Positions 4,530 to 8,099 of a stretch of 8,099 nucleotides of DNA are shown piece after piece. This DNA comes from Fimenecus sp045631075. Its GTDB lineage: Bacteria > Bacillota > Clostridia > Oscillospirales > Acutalibacteraceae. The stretch is from NCBI GenBank assembly GCA_045631075.1, contig JAZQUC010000054.1, positions 1-8,099 on the forward strand. The letters are read 5' to 3'. Under the pieces are notes generated by a model. It saw only the letters and a list, made by a program, of their open reading frames with translations. It was not told where the DNA came from and ran no database searches. How positions within the stretch are numbered: the first letter of the stretch is position 1; each line of letters opens with the position of its first letter. Both the position numbers and the translations under genes were made by a program.

Positions 4530-7124
4530 TCAATAATGTGTCACACCACATTTGCAAATAGGATTCATCTCGAATAAATACCAGAAGAACTGAATAATCT
4601 TCCAGATAAAGCCCATAAAGCCTGATTGATGACAAATATGGTCGCAAGCGATGTCTGTAGGTTCTTCAGGTGTGTCGGGTGTAGGCTCATCAGGAGTGGG
4701 TTCTTCAGGTTTTTCGTACTCATAGCCACAACCATTGTCACAGATATAGTCACCATTTTCGTCTATGTGAGTGAGAGCATCAACTGCAACTGTTTCTCTG
4801 TCAAGCTCTTCACCGCAATCATCACAGTAAACAACGAGGTCGTATGAGCCTGCTACATCGCACTTGGGAGCTACTTCGTTTTCAACTACAACTTCACCCT
4901 TATTATGTCCGTTAGGTGCGACCTCATTTGCAACATATGTATCACCGCAAGATGTGCAAGTGTATGTTGTATAACCACCATTTTCACAATCGGGTGCTGT
5001 TACTACCGCTTTGTAACCATGTCCGAGAGCTATGACAGTTTCCTGTGCCACAAAAACTTCACCGCACTCCTCACAATGCTTACCCTCGGTAAGACCTGTC
5101 TCAGTGCATGTGGGTGCAACACTGTCAATTACCGCAACAGTGTGTCCTTTTGCATCGGTAGGCTCTTCTTCTGTGGCAGTTTTGCAGAAAACACATTCAC
5201 GGACGTTTGTACCCTTCTGTGTGCATGTGGCTGCTGTCACTTCCTTCCACTCACCGAAAGTATGGAACGGGACAATGGGAACAGTCTTGCCGTCTGCAAG
5301 CTTTTCTCCACAGTCAGAACAAAAGAGATCTCCTGTGAAGCCTTCTTCAACACAGGTTGGCTCAGCGGTTCCTCTGAATTCCGTATTAAGGTGATTGCAA
5401 TCTTCAAAAGGAACAAAAAACAGACCATTTTCCTCAGCATATGCCTGTGCTGTACTGCCTTCATAACCGTGGATGACAATAACAGATATTGTATCTTCGG
5501 GTTCTATCTCAAAAAAGTCTTCGTATTTTTCGAAAAAAGCGTTCTGTTCTTCTTCTGTTGCTCCCTTGATATAAAGCAATGTTGACTCAGCAAGTATCTT
5601 AGCATACATTTCCGCAAACTCCTTCGTTGTCATCGAAGGCGCTATCATTGACTCTTCCGGAATCATATCATCACTGATAACTGTATCGGGATTGTAAAAA
5701 TAAAGATCTGTTACAAGGAATGCTGAACTAAACGCATATTCGCCTAAAAACTCAATACTTTCGGGAAGATCGATTTTTTCAATCAGCATACAACCGGAAA
5801 AAGCATCACAACCAATTGTTGTTATCTGATCAGGAATATTGATTCGTTTAAGCAGCAAACATTCAACGAAAGCACCTTCACCAATGGTTGTGATTGTGTC
5901 GGGAAGAGTGATTTCTTCAAGGCTGTAACATGAGCTGAATGTATAGTCCTTTATTTCAGTAACACCTGAAGGAATATTTATGTTTTTCAGACAGAAGCAT
6001 GAAGCAAATGCGCCGGCACCGATTGATGTTACTGTTTCGGGGATGAGAATACTCTCAAGTAAATACACTTCAGCAAAAGCTTCGTCAGCAATTGCTGTGA
6101 CAGGACAGCCCTCTATTGTTTCGGGAATAACCATATCGCCGCTGAACTGATCATAACAATCTGTGATTGTTACTTCACCGTCAATGACCTCATATGACAA
6201 ACACAGAGAAGAATCGGGGGTGCCTTCAAAAGCATTAAACGCAATTTCGTTCTCCTGTGCATAGAAAGAAGCTGAACTATTATTATAGCCGTGAATCACA
6301 ACGTCAAGAATGCAGTCTTCAGCTTCGTCGGAAGCATCTTCAAATTCCTGCTCTTTTTCAGCAATTTCTTCTTCGGTATAATCATCGCTGACATACATTT
6401 TGTTCAGTTCTGCAAACATATCTGCATATTCGGCAGCAGTAATATCAGAAAATCTGATACCTTCTGTATCAATAGCACGGTCATTAATATCCGCAATGGG
6501 ATTATAGATATATATATCTTCCAGAGAAAGACAGGCTTCAATTGCACCTTCTTCTATGCTTTTTACATTAGCGGGAACGCTTATGCTCCTGAGTGTATAG
6601 CAGCCTGAAAGAACACCTTCATTCATCACAGAAAGACCGGAGGGAATATTTATACTTTCAATGTTTATGCAGAAAGCAAACGCATAGTCACCTATGTATG
6701 TAATGCTATCGGGAAGAACAATATTCTCAATACTGTAACAGTCACCGAATGCATTGCTTCCGATGGTTTCAAGCGATTCGGGAAGTGAAATCTCTTCAAG
6801 AGAAATACACGTTGAAAATGAACTATCGCCAATTTCAGTCAGACTTTCAGGGAATTTAATACCCTCAAGCTTAAAGCAATTTGCAAAAGCAAGCTCGCCG
6901 ATTGCGGTAACGGGATAACCCTCGATTGTGTCAGGGATTACAACATCTCCGATTACGGATTCGTCACAATCAGTGATTGTAACTTCTCCGTCATTGATTT
7001 CATAAGTCAGATAATCGGAGATGTTTTCATCTGCGGCAAAAGCCGAGATATCCGTCATCGTAGCCATTGAAATTATCATAACAAATGTCAGCAAAAATGA
7101 TATGATGTTTTTCTTTGAATTCAT
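4530..7124 (-). CDS. Secreted BspA-type leucine-rich-repeat surface protein with Cys-rich repeats and CxCGxxHY C-terminus
   Basis: Predicted 864 residues; ATG at 7124-7122 with a strong GGAGG (7132-7136) seven bases upstream. Order of parts: signal peptide (about 1-31, cleavage near AFA|AD); LRR module 1 (39-300); LRR module 2 (309-574); five Cys-rich repeats (about 576-800); a Pro/Glu/Thr/Asp linker (804-823); and a C-terminal motif (827-864). The LRRs are the 23-residue LRR_5/BspA class, with units such as LTEIGDSSFSTCISLEEISL and ITTIGEGAFVECLLLKRINI. Related BspA-like proteins of other bacteria bind host or matrix ligands and other bacteria; binding here is inference. The Cys-rich units have the pattern PTC...G...C..CG......GH, which could bind zinc or form disulfides. 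There is no LPXTG motif; the end CDHICH...CKCGVTHY may serve as a retention or sorting element. It is monocistronic, with its own promoter (7166-7200) and terminator (4482-4514). No frameshift is seen. Confidence 0.95.
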   Translation of the reverse strand: MNSKKNIISFLLTFVMIISMATMTDISAFAADENISDYLTYEINDGEVTITDCDESVIGDVVIPDTIEGYPVTAIGELAFANCFKLEGIKFPESLTEIGDSSFSTCISLEEISLPESLETIGSNAFGDCYSIENIVLPDSITYIGDYAFAFCINIESINIPSGLSVMNEGVLSGCYTLRSISVPANVKSIEEGAIEACLSLEDIYIYNPIADINDRAIDTEGIRFSDITAAEYADMFAELNKMYVSDDYTEEEIAEKEQEFEDASDEAEDCILDVVIHGYNNSSASFYAQENEIAFNAFEGTPDSSLCLSYEVIDGEVTITDCYDQFSGDMVIPETIEGCPVTAIADEAFAEVYLLESILIPETVTSIGAGAFASCFCLKNINIPSGVTEIKDYTFSSCYSLEEITLPDTITTIGEGAFVECLLLKRINIPDQITTIGCDAFSGCMLIEKIDLPESIEFLGEYAFSSAFLVTDLYFYNPDTVISDDMIPEESMIAPSMTTKEFAEMYAKILAESTLLYIKGATEEEQNAFFEKYEDFFEIEPEDTISVIVIHGYEGSTAQAYAEENGLFFVPFEDCNHLNTEFRGTAEPTCVEEGFTGDLFCSDCGEKLADGKTVPIVPFHTFGEWKEVTAATCTQKGTNVRECVFCKTATEEEPTDAKGHTVAVIDSVAPTCTETGLTEGKHCEECGEVFVAQETVIALGHGYKAVVTAPDCENGGYTTYTCTSCGDTYVANEVAPNGHNKGEVVVENEVAPKCDVAGSYDLVVYCDDCGEELDRETVAVDALTHIDENGDYICDNGCGYEYEKPEEPTPDEPTPDTPEEPTDIACDHICHQSGFMGFIWKIIQFFWYLFEMNPICKCGVTHY
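4533..4646 (-). other. C-terminal CxxxCH / amphipathic helix / CxCGxxHY motif of the LRR protein
   Basis: Residues 827-864 begin CDHICHQSGFMGF, continue with an aromatic-rich helix (WKIIQFFWYLFEM) and end CKCGVTHY exactly at the stop. The four Cys and two His bracket the helix. From memory, the same arrangement (CxCxCHxxG, an 'FF..L' helix, then CxCGxxHY at the extreme C-terminus) closes many unrelated secreted proteins of gut Clostridia after Pro/Glu/Thr linkers. That suggests a transferable envelope-retention tag. Its mechanism is unknown to me. Confidence 0.65.
4725..5399 (-). repeat. Five tandem Cys-rich repeats within the LRR protein
   Basis: Residues 576-800 contain five units of about 40 residues. 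They start at PTCVEEG (589), ATCTQKG (632), PTCTETG (671), PDCENGG (711) and PKCDVAG (753), each followed about 12-17 residues later by CxxC and usually ending in GH or TH. The last unit is extended by a further HIDENGDYICDNGCGYEYE piece. CxxC pairs suggest a zinc-ribbon-like fold, or disulfides outside the cell. Unit sequences have diverged, so they are old. Confidence 0.75.
5403..6200 (-). repeat. LRR module 2 (internal duplication)
   Basis: Residues 309-574 repeat the whole layout of module 1: a cap LSYEVIDGEVTITDC, a strand pair ending ETIEGCPVTAI, about six 23-residue LRRs, the LYFYNPDTVISDD exit strand, an acidic helical segment with TTKEFAEMYAKIL, and the closing VIVIHGYEGSTAQAYAEENG. 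The last element (an IHGY...A..YA.ENG ending) commonly closes BspA-type LRR blocks. Confidence 0.85.
6225..7010 (-). repeat. LRR module 1 (internal duplication)
   Basis: Residues 39-300 hold the first copy: the cap LTYEINDGEVTITDC, DTIEGYPVTAI, LRRs from about residue 73 to 205, IYIYNPIADINDRAID, an acidic helical insert rich in Glu (about 228-270), and DVVIHGYNNSSASFYAQENE. The caps of the two modules are exactly 270 residues apart and their closing IHGY motifs 274 apart, so the module was duplicated as one unit. Confidence 0.85.
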
Positions 7125-7165
7125 AAAAAAGCCTCCAAGTCGTATTCAATATTGACTTAAGTTTA

Positions 7166-7200
7166 ATTATACATACAAGAGATTACAAACTTCTTACAAA
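7166..7200 (-). promoter_or_regulatory. Promoter with tandem TTTGTAA operator for the LRR gene
   Basis: Minus-strand TTTGTAA repeats at 7200-7194 and 7189-7183 (period 11 bp, spacer GAAG) lie 11 bp before a perfect TATAAT (7171-7166), which is directly preceded by TG. The repeat pair is identical over 18 bases to the one at 2508-2525 (TTTGTAAGAAGTTTGTAA). No -35 consensus is present. The leader to the ATG is about 35 bases and contains the GGAGG. Confidence 0.78.
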
Positions 7201-7311
7201 TAAACCTAAATTAAAAATTTTTCAAAAAAATCCATACATACGAGAAAATTCTCAAATACTTTTTATCATAGAATGCAAAAAAGGTGCGGAGATTTAACCC
7301 CGCACCTTTTT
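7183..7311. repeat. Copy B of the duplicated intergenic cassette
   Basis: Near-identical partner of 4389-4514, in the same orientation. Differences are single-base changes and one- to few-base indels, for example GAGAAAATTCTC here where copy A has AAGAAATTTCTC. In both copies the order on the minus strand is terminator of the upstream gene, AT-rich spacer, then operator of the downstream gene. The LRR gene is thus bracketed by these direct repeats. Confidence 0.85.
7277..7311 (-). terminator. Intrinsic terminator of the repeat-domain gene at 7331
   Basis: On the minus strand, 19 bases after the stop codon, AAAAAGGTGCGG (7311-7300) pairs perfectly with CCGCACCTTTTT (7289-7278) around a 10-base loop and runs into a six-T tract. 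The A and T flanks are symmetrical, so it could also act in the other direction, but no plus-strand gene needs it. Confidence 0.9.
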
Positions 7312-7330
7312 GGATGCCTTTTGATATGAT

Positions 7331-8098
7331 TTATTCAGCTAAATCAACACTTTGGCTTTCACGCTTTTTCTTAAGTTTTACATAAATAACTGCACCTGCT
7401 GCGGCAACAAGAAATGCAGCAATTACCACAACGGAGCCTGTGCCGAGCATTGAGCCCATATACGATAAATTTGATTTCAATTCACGGCAAGCGATAAGAT
7501 AAATATAATCACCGCCTGCAGACTCATTAACATCCTGAGCTACTGCATTCTGATTTGTAACAATGTCTTCTCTGTACAGAATGTTGCCGTCGCGATGCTC
7601 CATGTAGCCCCGGAAGGTTTCATCGCCTACCTTAATGTCAATCAAGGGGCTGGTATTTACAATATCAGACCTTTTGGTTGAATAGAGGTAAATATACTTG
7701 CCACCTGCTTTATAGTTCAGGTCAAGATTTGAAACAAGTGTAAACTGATTCCAGTTCTGATCCGGATTTTTACTATCATTTGTCAGTGTGAGGGCGTAGA
7801 TAGCATCGTTTTTATCAGCTGTTCGCTTCATTCCCATATAGATGTAATCTCCGCCTGCATCTTCGTTAAGGTCCTTTTTGATAATATCGGTGTAGCCTGC
7901 TTCAAGAAGCTTCGTCGCCGCCTCAAGATCTCCGCTTGAATCAGCAACAACATTGATGCTCTGAATATAAGGCTTATCAGCACCCTCACGCTTAAATGAA
8001 AGCTGATTGCCGTGCATAAAATAGTCATCTTCAACGAAGATTTCAGCTCCGCCTGCCTTCTCATTCTCATTGTAAGCAGTTATAAAATGCTTGTTGTC
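7331..8098 (-). CDS. C-terminal part of a membrane-anchored protein with DLN-AGG-YIYL repeats (possibly beta-prism/MABP-like); runs off right edge
   Basis: The frame is open to the right edge: 255 codons plus TAA are visible and the true start lies beyond the window. An internal ATG at 8017 is not a start, because similar coding sequence continues upstream of it. The visible part contains repeat units DLNEDAGGDYIYMGMKR (76-92), DLNYKAGGKYIYLYSTKR (126-143) and DVNESAGGDYIYLIACRE (189-206), plus a weaker NENEKAGGAEIFV at 10-22. The spacings of 50-68 residues suit a three-bladed beta-prism per domain. The motif recalls MABP-type beta-prism domains, known in eukaryotic endosomal proteins and bacterial pore-forming toxins as membrane-binding modules; this family match is inference. 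A hydrophobic helix at about 218-240 followed by KLKKKR and a short tail indicates C-terminal anchoring with the repeats outside. A terminator follows. Confidence 0.88.
   Translation of the reverse strand, partial: DNKHFITAYNENEKAGGAEIFVEDDYFMHGNQLSFKREGADKPYIQSINVVADSSGDLEAATKLLEAGYTDIIKKDLNEDAGGDYIYMGMKRTADKNDAIYALTLTNDSKNPDQNWNQFTLVSNLDLNYKAGGKYIYLYSTKRSDIVNTSPLIDIKVGDETFRGYMEHRDGNILYREDIVTNQNAVAQDVNESAGGDYIYLIACRELKSNLSYMGSMLGTGSVVVIAAFLVAAAGAVIYVKLKKKRESQSVDLAE
7481..7876 (-). repeat. Three DLN-AGG-YIYL repeat units
   Basis: Units lie at about 7876-7823, 7726-7670 and 7537-7481 on the minus strand. Each has a (D/N)(L/V)N, three variable residues, AGG(D/K)YIY and a hydrophobic strand ending in a basic residue. 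At the protein level the AGG.YIY core is invariant in all three, while the flanking sequence is diverged. The first unit, preceded by EAGYTDIIK, is the one most like the module at the N-terminus of the 402-2453 product. Confidence 0.8.
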
Positions 8099-8099
8099 C

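Noticed and set aside
4905..5585. Plus-strand open frame of 226 codons opposite the LRR gene, rich in Cys, Phe and Ser
   Set aside because: It is antisense to the Cys-rich repeats; its composition mirrors the repeat coding on the other strand. It has no ribosome site and no family signature.
7277..7311. Hairpin as a bidirectional terminator between convergent genes
   Set aside because: The stem is symmetrical enough, but all genes on both sides run on the minus strand, so only one direction is needed.
7331..8017. Treating ATG 8017 as the start of a complete 228-residue gene
   Set aside because: The reading frame continues to the right edge with a further AGG-type repeat (NENEKAGGAEIFV). There is no ribosome site before 8017 and no signal peptide, so the gene is partial.

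Overview
Every supportable gene in this window lies on the minus strand, so it reads biologically from right (8099) to left (1). The sequence looks like a low-to-moderate GC Firmicute of the class Clostridia, most likely a gut Oscillospiraceae/Ruminococcus- or Lachnospiraceae-type organism. The reasons are strong GGAG/GGAGG Shine-Dalgarno sites, TATAAT promoters, hairpin-plus-T-tract terminators, and an accessory surface protein combining BspA-type leucine-rich repeats, Cys-rich 'CxxCG...GH' repeats and a C-terminal CxxxCH...CxCGxxHY motif. I associate that combination with gut Clostridia. No rRNA, tRNA, CRISPR array, transposase or phage gene is visible.

Layout from right to left. (1) 8099-7331: the 3' part of a gene for a membrane-anchored protein built from repeated 'DLN..AGG.YIYL' units, followed by a terminator. 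(2) 7124-4530: an 864-residue secreted leucine-rich-repeat protein with a duplicated LRR module, five Cys-rich repeats, a Pro/Glu/Thr linker and a Cys/His C-terminal motif, followed by a terminator. (3) 4336-3812 and 3799-2576: a tight two-gene operon of a small glycine-rich single-span membrane protein and a membrane-anchored propeller-like protein, both of unknown function. (4) 2453-402: a 683-residue secreted/membrane protein whose N-terminus carries one copy of the same DLN/YxLGY module, with three predicted membrane spans, followed by a terminator. (5) 241-1: the start of a tandem paralogue of gene 4, running off the left edge.

The most striking signal lies between the genes. All four promoters inside the window (upstream of the starts at 7124, 4336, 2453 and 241) share one architecture on the minus strand: two direct TTTGTAA repeats with an 11-bp period, then 11 or 12 bp, then a TATAAT-like -10 box preceded by TG, with no recognisable TTGACA. 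This is what a class II promoter activated by an OmpR/PhoB-type response regulator looks like. It ties these otherwise unrelated envelope proteins into one apparent regulon. In addition, two of the intergenic regions (4389-4514 and 7183-7311) are near-identical copies comprising terminator, AT-rich spacer and operator, so the LRR gene is flanked by about 130-bp direct repeats.

As a whole, the window looks like a cell-surface locus that is co-regulated and has grown by tandem duplication. Every complete product has a signal peptide or N-terminal membrane anchor, and none is a recognisable enzyme. A plausible but unproven reading is a set of surface-exposed adhesion, sensing or interaction proteins deployed together in response to one environmental signal.
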